This document shows, piece after piece, positions 1 to 8,530 of a stretch of DNA of 27,280 nucleotides. Under the pieces are notes generated by a model. The model saw only the letters and a list, made by a program, of their open reading frames with translations, was not told the origin of the DNA and made no database searches. The position numbers were made by a program, and so were the translations under genes. The stretch's first letter is position 1, and the number at the start of each line of letters is the position of its first letter. Origin of the DNA: Bacteroidales bacterium UBA4353 (GTDB lineage Bacteria > Bacteroidota > Bacteroidia > Bacteroidales > Paludibacteraceae); assembly GCA_002394025.1 (NCBI GenBank), contig DGSV01000117.1, positions 1 to 27,280 of the forward strand, read 5' to 3'.

Positions 1-1
1 G

Positions 2-31
2 CAAAGGTACAACTTTTTTATCAAACAACAA
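2..31 (-). promoter_or_regulatory. Divergent promoter for a gene left of the window
   Basis: Read on the minus strand, TACCTTTG (2-9) fits the Bacteroidota -7 consensus TAnnTTTG, and TTGTTG (26-31) supplies a -33 element; the TTG at 29-31 leaves a 19-base spacer. Both the match and the spacing are typical for the major sigma factor of this phylum. It points left, so it should drive a gene whose coding region lies outside the window and is divergent from leuS. Confidence 0.6.
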
Positions 32-102
32 AATAATAACCTAACTTTTTTTCATTTCGACGACCTTAATGGCTCAAAGATAGCATTATCAAAAAAAAAT
101 CG

Positions 103-110
103 TAACTTTG
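103..110 (+). promoter_or_regulatory. leuS promoter -7 element
   Basis: TAACTTTG matches the Bacteroidota -7 consensus TAnnTTTG. Transcription would start near 116-118, giving a leader of about 60 bases before the leuS ATG at 180. I see no TTG at the usual -33 distance; that stretch is a run of A. The next divergent promoter (2-31) makes 1-110 a shared intergenic control region. Confidence 0.6.
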
Positions 111-121
111 TAGGTCAAACC

Positions 122-143
122 CAAATCCTGCATTTAGGATTTG
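122..143 (+). promoter_or_regulatory. Hairpin in the leuS 5' leader
   Basis: CAAATCCT (122-129) and AGGATTTG (136-143) are perfect complements around a six-base loop. The hairpin would sit within about five bases of the predicted 5' end of the leuS mRNA. It is not followed by a T-run, so it is not a typical terminator, and I see no T-box specifier features. A role in mRNA stability or translational control is only inferred. Confidence 0.4.
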
Positions 144-179
144 AATCAGAGTTTATATTATTTCATACCAAATCCATTT

Positions 180-3029
180 ATGTCAGAATACAATTTCCGT
201 GATATAGAAAGCCGTTGGCAACACCAATGGCGCGAAGCAGGCATCTACCGCACCGGCATTGATAGCAGCAAACCAAAATACTACGTCCTTGATATGTTCC
301 CCTACCCCTCTGGAGCGGGACTGCATGTCGGACATCCTCTGGGCTACATCGCCAGCGATATCTTCAGCCGCTACAAACGCCTCAAAGGCTTCAACGTTCT
401 GCATCCTATGGGATACGACGCTTACGGACTTCCCGCGGAACAGTACGCCATACAGACTGGACAACACCCCGAAAAAACAACTAATGAAAACATAGCGCGC
501 TACCGCAAGCAGATGGACAAAATAGGCTTCTGCTATGACTGGGAAAGAGAAGTGCGTACCTGCGACCCTAAGTATTACCACTGGACGCAATGGGCATTCA
601 TAGAAATGTTCAACCACTACTATGACACAGCTCAACAAATAGCCAGACCTATAACGGAACTCATTGAGCACCTCACAACTCAAGGCACCAAAGGGCTTCA
701 TGCTGCAGCAACAGAAGAACTCACTCTCACAGCCCAACAATGGAACGCCATGGACGAGGCTCTGCAACAGCAAACACTCATGAACGACCGCATAGCATAT
801 TTGGCTGATACTAAAGTCAATTGGTGTCCAAAGCTCGGCACAGTACTCGCCAACGACGAAGTCAGCGACGGACTATCAGTCCGCGGAGGGTACCCCGTAG
901 AACAACGCGTTATGAAACAGTGGAACCTGCGCGTCAGCGCCTATGCGCAACGACTGCTTGACGGGTTGGACACCATCGACTGGTCAGAATCCATCAAAGA
1001 CTCGCAACGTAACTGGATCGGACGCAGCGAAGGCGCCGAAATGCACTTCCAAGTCATAGAACCTAAACCTCTGGACATCACCATATTCACCACCCGAGCC
1101 GACACCATCTACGGCGTGACATTCATGGTGCTCGCACCGGAAAGTGAATACGTACCTCTCGTAACTACGGAAGCACAGCGCGATGCCGTGAAACAATACC
1201 TCGATGTAGTGAAACACCGCACGGAACTCGAACGCATAGCCGACCGAAAAGTCACCGGAGTATTCACCGGAGCCTATGCCATGAATCCCATAGCGGGAAC
1301 CAAAATACCTATTTATATCAGCGACTACGTACTCGCCGGATACGGCACGGGAGCCATCATGGCGGTGCCGGCACACGACAGCCGCGACTACGCGTTCGCC
1401 AAACATTTCAACCTGCCTATCATTCCGCTCATAGAAGGTGCCGACGTAGAACAACAATCGTTCGACGCAAAAGAAGGCATCATGATGAACTCGCCGATTG
1501 AGATACAAGAGACAAAAAACAAGGAACAAAACTTATTAAATCTCAACGGCTTGACGGTAAAAGAAGCAATAGCCAAAACAAAACATTACATCACAGAACA
1601 CGGCATAGGCAACGTCAAAGTCAACTATCGCCTGCGTGACGCCATATTCAGCCGGCAACGCTACTGGGGCGAGCCATTTCCCGTATATTATAAAAAGTCC
1701 AAGGACGACGAGCTCTACCCCGTCATGCTACCACTTGAATGTCTGCCTCTGCAACTACCCGAAGTGGATAAATTCCTACCCACGGAAGACGGACAGCCAC
1801 CACTGGGCAACGCCAAACATTGGGCATGGGACGAACAGCAACGCAAAGTAGTGGACAACAGCCTCATAGACTTCAACACGGTATTCCCTCTTGAATTATG
1901 CACCATGCCCGGCTTTGCGGGATCTTCGGCCTACTATCTGAGATATATGGACCCCCATAACGATAGCGAACTCGTCAGCCGGAAGGCCAACGAATACTGG
2001 CAACAAGTGGACCTGTACCTCGGAGGACGCGAACACGCCACAGGACACCTCATATACAGCCGATTCTGGAATAAATTCCTCTACGACCTCAAACTGATAT
2101 GTCGCGACGAACCTTTCGCAAAACTCATCAACCAAGGCATGATACAAGGTCGCACGAATTTCGTGTACCGAATCGTGGGAACAAAAAAATACGTCTCCTA
2201 CGGACTAAAAGACAACTACGACACACAGGAAATTCGCGTCAACGTCAACATCGTTCATAACGACATACTTGACATCGAAGCCTTCCGCGCGTGGATGCCC
2301 GAATATCAAGAGGCCGAATTCATTCTGGAAGACGGAAAATACATCTGCGGAAATGCCATCGAAAAAATGAGCAAAAGCTACTATAACGTTGTCAACCCCG
2401 ACGATATAGTGGAACATTACGGTGCTGACACACTGCGACTCTATGAGATGTTCCTCGGACCACTCGAACAATCAAAACCCTGGGACACCAACGGCATAGA
2501 CGGAGTACACCGATTCCTCAAAAGACTCTGGACGCTATACGACGACATCAACGACGAACAACCTACGCCACAAGAACTCAAAAGCCTGCATAAAACTATC
2601 AAGAAAGTCTCGCAAGACATCGAAACTTTCTCATTCAACACCAGCATACCGGCTTTCATGATATGTCAGAGCGAACTAACACAGCTCAAATGCCACAAAA
2701 GAGCTATACTTGAACCCCTTACAATACTCATCAGCCCGTTTGCTCCGCATATAGCAGAAGAACTATGGCACAAAATCGGTAACAATACATCCGTCATTGA
2801 CGCACAATGGCCCGAATGGAACGAAAAATACCTCGTGGAAAGTACAGTAAAATATCCTGTATCATTCAACGGAAAGGTTCGTTTCACACTCGAAGTACCG
2901 GCCGACATGCACAAAGACCAGATAGAGCACCTCGCTCTCACCGACAAACAAGCACAAAACTGGCTCGCCGACAAACAAGTCAAGAAAATAATCGTTGTGC
3001 CGGGCAGAATCGTTAACATAGTGCTTTAA
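180..3029 (+). CDS. leuS: Leucine--tRNA ligase
   Basis: Cytoplasmic class I aminoacyl-tRNA synthetase that charges tRNA-Leu with leucine. I take the ATG at 180, giving 949 residues; a TTG at 141 lies inside the leader hairpin and adds a tail the family lacks. The class I signatures are present: HVGH at residues 49-52 (after FPYPSGAGL) and KMSKS at 729-733. Between them lies the CP1 editing domain, with TTRADTIYG and GTGAIMAVPAHDSRD, the latter carrying the conserved Asp used for hydrolysis of misacylated tRNA. The C-terminal anticodon-binding region is complete and ends ...IVNIVL. Length is normal for Bacteroidota LeuRS. A short K/N/Q-rich stretch (about residues 443-454) sits at a variable loop. 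The next gene starts 77 bases downstream without a visible promoter, so read-through is possible. Confidence 0.97.
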   Translation: MSEYNFRDIESRWQHQWREAGIYRTGIDSSKPKYYVLDMFPYPSGAGLHVGHPLGYIASDIFSRYKRLKGFNVLHPMGYDAYGLPAEQYAIQTGQHPEKTTNENIARYRKQMDKIGFCYDWEREVRTCDPKYYHWTQWAFIEMFNHYYDTAQQIARPITELIEHLTTQGTKGLHAAATEELTLTAQQWNAMDEALQQQTLMNDRIAYLADTKVNWCPKLGTVLANDEVSDGLSVRGGYPVEQRVMKQWNLRVSAYAQRLLDGLDTIDWSESIKDSQRNWIGRSEGAEMHFQVIEPKPLDITIFTTRADTIYGVTFMVLAPESEYVPLVTTEAQRDAVKQYLDVVKHRTELERIADRKVTGVFTGAYAMNPIAGTKIPIYISDYVLAGYGTGAIMAVPAHDSRDYAFAKHFNLPIIPLIEGADVEQQSFDAKEGIMMNSPIEIQETKNKEQNLLNLNGLTVKEAIAKTKHYITEHGIGNVKVNYRLRDAIFSRQRYWGEPFPVYYKKSKDDELYPVMLPLECLPLQLPEVDKFLPTEDGQPPLGNAKHWAWDEQQRKVVDNSLIDFNTVFPLELCTMPGFAGSSAYYLRYMDPHNDSELVSRKANEYWQQVDLYLGGREHATGHLIYSRFWNKFLYDLKLICRDEPFAKLINQGMIQGRTNFVYRIVGTKKYVSYGLKDNYDTQEIRVNVNIVHNDILDIEAFRAWMPEYQEAEFILEDGKYICGNAIEKMSKSYYNVVNPDDIVEHYGADTLRLYEMFLGPLEQSKPWDTNGIDGVHRFLKRLWTLYDDINDEQPTPQELKSLHKTIKKVSQDIETFSFNTSIPAFMICQSELTQLKCHKRAILEPLTILISPFAPHIAEELWHKIGNNTSVIDAQWPEWNEKYLVESTVKYPVSFNGKVRFTLEVPADMHKDQIEHLALTDKQAQNWLADKQVKKIIVVPGRIVNIVL

Positions 3030-3106
3030 AATAAGGAATAAAGACAAAACATCGAAAAATCAAAATTTCGAAAAAAAAACATTAAATAGCTAAATAACAA
3101 ATAAAA

Positions 3107-4402
3107 ATGACTCTCCAAGACACTCATATCGCCGTTATCGGCTTGGGCTATGTAGGACTGCCCCTCGCCATCGAATATGGCAAAAAATATCCCGTGATAG
3201 GCTTTGATATCAACAAAGCACGTGTTAGCGAACTTGAAGCCGGCAAGGACAAGACCTTAGAGGCAGACCTCGTAGGCATGCGCGAAGCCACAACACTATG
3301 GCAGACAACCAAAAAGAATGGTCTTCGCTTCTCGAGCAATGAAGAAGACCTCAAAGCCGCCAACGTATTCATCGTTACGGTGCCCACACCGATAGATGCT
3401 TTCAACAACCCCGACCTCACACCTCTGCTCAAAGCCACCGCCATGCTCGGAAAAGCACTAAAAAAAGGAGATATAGTCATTTATGAATCAACGGTATATC
3501 CCGGATGCACCGAAGAAGACTGTGTACCCGTTTTGGAGCGTATCAGCGGTCTGAAATTCAATAGCGACTTCTTCTGCGGCTACAGCCCTGAACGCATCAA
3601 CCCCGGCGATAAGGAAAACACACTGACAACCATCAAAAAAATAACATCGGGATCAACACCTCAGATAGCCGACTTCGTAGATGACCTCTATAACAGCATA
3701 CTGCTCAACGGCACACACCGCGCCCCAAACATGAAAGTCGCCGAATGTGCCAAGGCTATAGAAAACGCGCAACGCGATGTCAATATCAGTTTCATGAACG
3801 AACTGGCACTCATCTGCGACCGGGTAGGCATTGACACCAACGACGTGATAGAAGCCGCGGGAAGCAAATGGAACTTCCGCAAATACCGCCCCGGACTCGT
3901 TGGAGGGCACTGCATAAGTGTGGACCCCTACTACCTCGCTCATAAAGCCAAAGCCATGGGCTACAACCCCGAAGTGATACTGTCAGGACGACGCGTAAAC
4001 AACAGCATAGCCAAGTTCATAGCCGACAAAACCCTCAAACTTATGATTCAGCACGACCAGAAGATCAAAGGCGCCAACGTGCTGCTGCTCGGCGTAACAT
4101 TCAAAGAAAACTGTCCCGACTGCCGGAACACCAAAGTCGTGGATATATGCAATGAAATGGAAGACTTCGGATGCCTTGTTGACATCTACGACCCATGGGC
4201 TGACCCCGAAGTCGTTAAGAACGAATACCATCACGAACTCATTCCTGCCATAGACCCCGACAAACACTACCAAGCCATAGTGGCATGCGTGGCGCATGAA
4301 CAATTCCGTAACTTCGACTTCAAAAAATATCGTCAGCAAGGAGCCATCGTATTCGATGTCAAAGCTTTCGTACCACGTGAACTAGTTGACGCAAGACTCT
4401 AA
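3107..4402 (+). CDS. Nucleotide-sugar dehydrogenase, UDP-N-acetylhexosamine type (WbpO/TviB-like)
   Basis: NAD-dependent oxidation of a UDP-hexose or UDP-N-acetylhexosamine to the uronic acid, making an acidic precursor for surface polysaccharide. The 431-residue protein has an N-terminal Rossmann fold with GLGYVG at residues 12-17, the central UDP-glucose/GDP-mannose dehydrogenase domain, and the catalytic segment GGHCISVDPYYLAHKA with the nucleophile Cys269. The C-terminal UDP-binding domain contains GVTFKENCPDCRNTK. The VGGHCIxVDPYYL form and the overall sequence look more like the WbpO/TviB (UDP-GalNAc/UDP-GlcNAc) branch than UDP-glucose dehydrogenase; the exact substrate cannot be read from the sequence. 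It lies 17 bases upstream of a flippase gene, which fits a role in glycan export, though no glycosyltransferase cluster adjoins. Confidence 0.9.
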   Translation: MTLQDTHIAVIGLGYVGLPLAIEYGKKYPVIGFDINKARVSELEAGKDKTLEADLVGMREATTLWQTTKKNGLRFSSNEEDLKAANVFIVTVPTPIDAFNNPDLTPLLKATAMLGKALKKGDIVIYESTVYPGCTEEDCVPVLERISGLKFNSDFFCGYSPERINPGDKENTLTTIKKITSGSTPQIADFVDDLYNSILLNGTHRAPNMKVAECAKAIENAQRDVNISFMNELALICDRVGIDTNDVIEAAGSKWNFRKYRPGLVGGHCISVDPYYLAHKAKAMGYNPEVILSGRRVNNSIAKFIADKTLKLMIQHDQKIKGANVLLLGVTFKENCPDCRNTKVVDICNEMEDFGCLVDIYDPWADPEVVKNEYHHELIPAIDPDKHYQAIVACVAHEQFRNFDFKKYRQQGAIVFDVKAFVPRELVDARL

Positions 4403-4419
4403 ACGCTCACTACCACAAC

Positions 4420-5793
4420 TTGACGTCAGGAGTAGAAAATATAGGACGTAAAGATGTCGTGTGGAGCTACCTCGCGACATTTTTTACCATAGGCGCCGGA
4501 ATCATCCTACTGCCTTTCATACTACACACCCTACCGGCATACGCGGTGGGTATGTGGTCGGTGTTTCAAACTATTAACCAGCTGGTCATACTGCTCGATT
4601 TCGGTTTCTCACCATCCTTCGCACGCAACATCACATATATATTTAGTGGCCTAAGACACCTCCAAGCCAATGGTATAGACCATGACAGCCTCGACAGCGG
4701 AGTTGATTATCAACTGTTAAGCGACACCATTGCCGCCATGCGACGTTTCTACGCACGAGTGGCACTGGCTCTTATCATAGCTCTGCTCGCACTCGGCACA
4801 CCATACTTCTGCCACATACTCGACACCTATCAGGGAGATCATACTGACGCCATAGCAGCATGGGCTATGTTGGTGGTTTTCAACGCATACAACATTTATA
4901 CCCTCTACTACGACGCACTGCTTACCGGCAAAGGATACGTCAAACGCAGCAAACAAATCGTAATACTCGGACAAGCCATCTACATCATCATCGCCATCAC
5001 GATGCTCTACCTCGGTTTTGGACTCTCGGCGATAGTGGCAGGGCAATTAGTGTCTTACGCCATCCGCCGTTTCCTATCACGCAAAGTCTTCTTCACCAAC
5101 GAGATGCAAGCATTACTCCCTCCTGCCGACACAGATAATATCCGGCAAGTATTCAAAGCCATTATGCCTAATGCCGTCAAAGTAGGACTAACACACCTCG
5201 GGGGCTTCCTCGTCAACCGCTCATCAGTGATAATCGCACCTTTATTCCTCACACTCACACAAGTAGCCCAGTTCGGCATCACAACGCAAATCATTGAGGT
5301 ACTCGGAGGAATGGGAATGGTATTCTACCAAGCCCACACACCAAAAATAGCGCAATATAGAGCACAAAACGACATCAGAAGCGTAGAACGAAAATTCTGG
5401 CAGGCGGAAGCAATACTGCTTGCCACCATGATCGTAGGAGGAATAACATTCTGCCTGTTAGGAGATTGGGCACTGGCAATCATAGGAAGCGACACGCAAT
5501 TCATGCCCACAACAATGCTCATAGTGATGCTCATAGTGGCGTGGCTCGAAAAAAATCACGTTGTAGCGGCGGCATTCATTCAGGCGAAAAACGAAATACC
5601 ATTCTTCATACCATCGCTGTTGTCGGGAGCCGCAACAGTAATACTGCTACTGATATTCCTCGCAAAACTCAACATGAACCTCTGGGGAATGATATTGGCA
5701 CCGGCAATAGCGCAAATCACCTACCAAAACTGGAAATGGCCAGCGGTTATGATACAAGAAATCAGAAACGAAAAAAGAAAACTACTACAATAA
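4420..5793 (+). CDS. Polysaccharide flippase-like membrane protein (Wzx/MATE fold)
   Basis: Predicted inner-membrane exporter of lipid-linked oligosaccharide. The 457-residue product is built of many hydrophobic segments, starting with SYLATFFTIGAGIILLPFI, then the conserved-type N-terminal stretch WSVFQTINQLVILLDFGFSPSFARN typical of polysaccharide biosynthesis membrane proteins, and a polar cytoplasmic loop near residues 75-105; I estimate 12-14 helices. The reading frame opens at 4390 and contains no ATG before residue 44, which is already inside the second hydrophobic segment, so the TTG at 4420 is the best start. It follows the UDP-sugar dehydrogenase by 17 bases and is probably co-transcribed. 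Which glycan it moves is unknown. Confidence 0.82.
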   Translation: MTSGVENIGRKDVVWSYLATFFTIGAGIILLPFILHTLPAYAVGMWSVFQTINQLVILLDFGFSPSFARNITYIFSGLRHLQANGIDHDSLDSGVDYQLLSDTIAAMRRFYARVALALIIALLALGTPYFCHILDTYQGDHTDAIAAWAMLVVFNAYNIYTLYYDALLTGKGYVKRSKQIVILGQAIYIIIAITMLYLGFGLSAIVAGQLVSYAIRRFLSRKVFFTNEMQALLPPADTDNIRQVFKAIMPNAVKVGLTHLGGFLVNRSSVIIAPLFLTLTQVAQFGITTQIIEVLGGMGMVFYQAHTPKIAQYRAQNDIRSVERKFWQAEAILLATMIVGGITFCLLGDWALAIIGSDTQFMPTTMLIVMLIVAWLEKNHVVAAAFIQAKNEIPFFIPSLLSGAATVILLLIFLAKLNMNLWGMILAPAIAQITYQNWKWPAVMIQEIRNEKRKLLQ

Positions 5794-5876
5794 AAACCCG
5801 AAAAACATCTGACAGCAATGTAAAAACGCATTTTTTTGGTGAATTTTTGACTTTTTTCTGTATTTTTTCAGTAAAA

Positions 5877-5910
5877 TTGTTTTTAATTCGGCATAAAAAG
5901 TTTAACTTTG
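5877..5910 (+). promoter_or_regulatory. Promoter of the gldJ-like gene
   Basis: TAACTTTG (5903-5910) is a clean Bacteroidota -7 element. A TTG at 5877-5879 is a possible -33 element, although the 23-base spacer is a little long. Transcription would start near 5917, leaving a leader of about 88 bases before the ATG at 6005. Confidence 0.6.
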
Positions 5911-5916
5911 CAATTC

Positions 5917-5957
5917 GAAATGCATTTCAGCGAAAAATGAGTGCAACAAATAAATAG
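5917..5957 (+). promoter_or_regulatory. Leader palindrome and two overlapping mini-ORFs
   Basis: At the predicted transcript start there is a perfect 12-base palindrome GAAATGCATTTC (5917-5928). Starting inside it are two six-codon reading frames: MHFSEK with stop (5920-5940) and MSATNK with stop (5937-5957), joined by an ATGA overlap. They are in the leader of the gldJ-like gene. This could be chance in AT-rich DNA; translation has no independent support. Confidence 0.25.
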
Positions 5958-6004
5958 GTATAAAAATACGAAAGATTAAGATACTCTTGTTTATATTGAC
6001 CAAT

Positions 6005-7528
6005 ATGAATTACGTAAAACATTTAGCAATGATGATGGCGGCGCTGGTATTGGCGTCGTGCGCCGGTCGAGACAATGACCTAAGCGGTAACATCTCGAAC
6101 ACCACCGGTTGGAAGTACAACGACAAGAAGTCCACAGGCTTTGAAGTTCAGCAGGGCTTCACTACTACAACCCCTCCCGGTATGGTGCCCATCGAAGGCG
6201 GTACGTTCACGATAGGTGAAAAAGGTGAATTCATTACAGCACCGCGTAACAACCAACAACGTGACATCTCCGTCAACAGTTTCTATATGGATAAATATGA
6301 GGTTACTAACCTCAACTGGCGCGAATACGAGCACTGGATGCACATAGTATTCGACGGCACGGCACCTAACCTCGCTAAAAAAGTACGCCCTGACGTAACA
6401 GTATGGCGTGAAGAACTCGCATATAACGAACCATACGTCGAAAACTATTACGAGCACCCGGCATTCAACCACTATCCCGTGGTGGGCGTCACATGGCTTC
6501 AGGCTATGGACTACTGCCGTTGGCGTACCGACCGAGTCAACGAAATGGCACTCATAGCCAATGGACTGATAGAAGCACCGGACTTCTCACAGCTTGACCC
6601 CGCGTACGAAATGGAATACGACTCCATAGCACACGGCTTCGTGTTCAACACACAGAAGTACCTGCTTGACAAAACCTATGAACCCGTGCCCGGCAAGCAC
6701 ACCAAAGCAGACCTCTTTGGCAACCCGCGCCGTGTGCAGATGTCTGACGGTATTTTCCTCTGCTCAAGTTATCGTCTGCCAACAGAAGCCGAATGGGAAT
6801 TCGCGGCATACGCTCCAATAGCCGGTGACGAAGGACTCACCATCGAAGGCAAGATATATCCCTGGAGCGGATACGGCTCACGCAATATGAACAAAAAAAT
6901 CGCCGGACAACTCCAAGCCAACTTCGTGCGTGGCAAAGGCGACTACATGGGCGTATCCAAAATGCTCAACGACCACCACGTAATCACAGCACCCGTGAAC
7001 TCATATATGCCTAATGACTACGGACTCTATAACATGGCCGGCAACGTCAACGAATGGGTACTTGATGTATATCGCGAGACAACATTCCAAGACATGGTAG
7101 AGTACAACTCATTCCGTGGTAACGTATATCTCGAACCAAAAATCGAGGACTATGATGAAGAAGGCAACCCCTTCTACGCCATCGACTCAGTAGGCTGCAT
7201 TGCCATGGAAGTCAAGGAAAAGACACAAGACGTACGTGACTATAACGACGGTGACTCAGCATCTTTGATAGACACTGACTTCCCCTTGCACCCCGATAGC
7301 GCAACACTTGCCGCTCTTGACCCGGATCGCATGATTGACCCAACAGATGTGCTGGCACCAAAAGTAACAGTCAACACACGTGTCTATAAAGGCGGATCAT
7401 GGAAAGACCGCGTATATTGGCTAAACCCATCTACACGCCGATACCTTGACCAAGACCGCTGCGCATCAACAATAGGTTTCCGCTGCGCTATGAGCACCGT
7501 AGGCTCAGAAACATTCTACGACAAATAA
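6005..7528 (+). CDS. gldJ: GldJ-like lipoprotein with formylglycine-enzyme/SUMF1 fold
   Basis: Outer-membrane-associated lipoprotein of the gliding/type IX secretion family. With ATG 6005 the product is 507 residues; a TTG at 5987 would place residues in front of the signal peptide. A short hydrophobic signal ends in the lipobox LASC with Cys19. The mature part begins with the GldJ-type segment NTTGWKYNDKKSTGF, then the SUMF1/FGE-type domain starting at GMVPIEGGTFTIG, with SFYMDKYEVTN, YPVVGVTWLQAMDYCRWRTDRVNE, SYRLPTEAEWEFAA and YGLYNMAGNVNEWV, ending in GGSWKD and GFRCAM. In Flavobacterium GldJ stabilises GldK and is needed for type IX secretion; the formylglycine-generating catalytic role is not expected for this branch. 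No other gld/por gene is in the window. It has its own promoter and terminator. Confidence 0.85.
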   Translation: MNYVKHLAMMMAALVLASCAGRDNDLSGNISNTTGWKYNDKKSTGFEVQQGFTTTTPPGMVPIEGGTFTIGEKGEFITAPRNNQQRDISVNSFYMDKYEVTNLNWREYEHWMHIVFDGTAPNLAKKVRPDVTVWREELAYNEPYVENYYEHPAFNHYPVVGVTWLQAMDYCRWRTDRVNEMALIANGLIEAPDFSQLDPAYEMEYDSIAHGFVFNTQKYLLDKTYEPVPGKHTKADLFGNPRRVQMSDGIFLCSSYRLPTEAEWEFAAYAPIAGDEGLTIEGKIYPWSGYGSRNMNKKIAGQLQANFVRGKGDYMGVSKMLNDHHVITAPVNSYMPNDYGLYNMAGNVNEWVLDVYRETTFQDMVEYNSFRGNVYLEPKIEDYDEEGNPFYAIDSVGCIAMEVKEKTQDVRDYNDGDSASLIDTDFPLHPDSATLAALDPDRMIDPTDVLAPKVTVNTRVYKGGSWKDRVYWLNPSTRRYLDQDRCASTIGFRCAMSTVGSETFYDK

Positions 7529-7571
7529 TAAGAATAAACAAGAGTTAAGAACAAACGCCATAACGGCAAAG

Positions 7572-7604
7572 AAAAACGCGAGAGCATTTACTCTCGCGTT
7601 TTTT
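7572..7604 (+). terminator. Rho-independent terminator after the gldJ-like gene
   Basis: A 13-bp perfect stem pairs 7572-7584 with 7591-7603 around the loop CATTTA. The core is ACGCGAGAG / CTCTCGCGT, flanked by an A-run on the left and a T-run on the right, so it can work in both directions. It lies 44 bases after the stop codon and just before the panC promoter. Confidence 0.9.
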
Positions 7605-7635
7605 GCGATGTTACCATATTTTTTCCGTAACTTTG
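7603..7635 (+). promoter_or_regulatory. panC promoter
   Basis: TAACTTTG (7628-7635) matches the -7 consensus. A TTG at 7603-7605, inside the T-run of the preceding terminator, could be the -33 element with a 22-base spacer. The start of transcription would be near 7642, about 20 bases before the panC ATG. Confidence 0.6.
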
Positions 7636-7662
7636 CATGACAAACATCAAAAAACAAACATC

Positions 7663-8508
7663 ATGATACAACTCATTCATACCAAATCAGCCTTCAAGGC
7701 CATCACTGACCAACTGCGCCACGACGGCAAAACGATAGGCTTTGTTCCCACCATGGGCGCACTGCACGAAGGGCATTGCTCACTGGTGCTCCGGGCAGTA
7801 AAAGAAAACGACGTATGTATCGTCAGCGTTTTCTGCAATCCCACACAATTCAACAATGCCGAGGACTTTGAAAAATACCCTCGCAACATAGAACGCGATG
7901 CTGAACTGCTTGAAAAAGAAGGAGCGAAATTCGTCTTCAATCCTACAGCCGAAGAAATGTACACAGCCGAAGAAATGAAAACCACATTCCAATTTGACTT
8001 CGGAGGATTAGACCAAGTCATGGAAGGAAAATATCGCCCCGGACACTTCAACGGGGTGGTGCAAGTTGTAAGCAAACTCTTCGATCTCGCACAACCCACA
8101 CGAGCCTACTTGGGAGAAAAAGACTTTCAGCAACTCGCTATCATCAGACGTATGGTACGACTGATGAACTACAACATAGAAATCATCGGATGCCCTATAG
8201 TGCGCGAAGCATCAGGACTAGCCATGTCAAGCCGCAACGAACGACTGAGCGAACAAGAAAAACAAACGGCAGTCAATATCTCACACATACTCTTCGAAAG
8301 CCGACAACTCACTGCCATGCAAAGCGTAAGCCACGTGCAGCATTGGGTAGTGGAACAAATAAACCGTATACCGGGACTCACGGTAGAATACTACCAAATC
8401 GTAGATCAGGACACACTACTACCTACCGACACTTGGAACAATGCGATAGGATGCGTCACCGTCTATTGCGGACCGGTACGACTAATCGACAATATCAAGT
8501 ACGACTAA
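7663..8508 (+). CDS. panC: Pantothenate synthetase
   Basis: Cytoplasmic ATP-dependent condensation of pantoate with beta-alanine, the last step of pantothenate (vitamin B5) synthesis. I choose ATG 7663 (281 residues), because the longer frame starts inside the terminator and lies upstream of the promoter. The family signature PTMGALHEGH occupies residues 29-38, with the HEGH nucleotidyltransferase motif at 35-38; FCNPTQF, the pantoate-binding GEKDFQQLAIIRRMV segment and the C-terminal SSRNERLS are all present. Length is normal. In many Bacteroidales panC is followed by panD and lies divergent to the glycogen-synthase-like gene; here neither is next to it, and an unrecognised ORF follows 22 bases later. 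Confidence 0.96.
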   Translation: MIQLIHTKSAFKAITDQLRHDGKTIGFVPTMGALHEGHCSLVLRAVKENDVCIVSVFCNPTQFNNAEDFEKYPRNIERDAELLEKEGAKFVFNPTAEEMYTAEEMKTTFQFDFGGLDQVMEGKYRPGHFNGVVQVVSKLFDLAQPTRAYLGEKDFQQLAIIRRMVRLMNYNIEIIGCPIVREASGLAMSSRNERLSEQEKQTAVNISHILFESRQLTAMQSVSHVQHWVVEQINRIPGLTVEYYQIVDQDTLLPTDTWNNAIGCVTVYCGPVRLIDNIKYD

Positions 8509-8530
8509 TCACGTATCACACCGACAGCGC

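Noticed and set aside
122..143. T-box riboswitch for leuS
   Set aside because: No T-box sequence, specifier loop or terminator/antiterminator pair is visible, and the leader is only about 60 bases.
183..773. A 196-codon open frame on - across leuS
   Set aside because: It lies wholly inside an unmistakable LeuRS coding region and has no domain of its own.
4860..5138. A frame on + inside the flippase gene
   Set aside because: It overlaps the membrane-protein frame entirely, and its His/Arg-rich translation is typical of a shifted frame.
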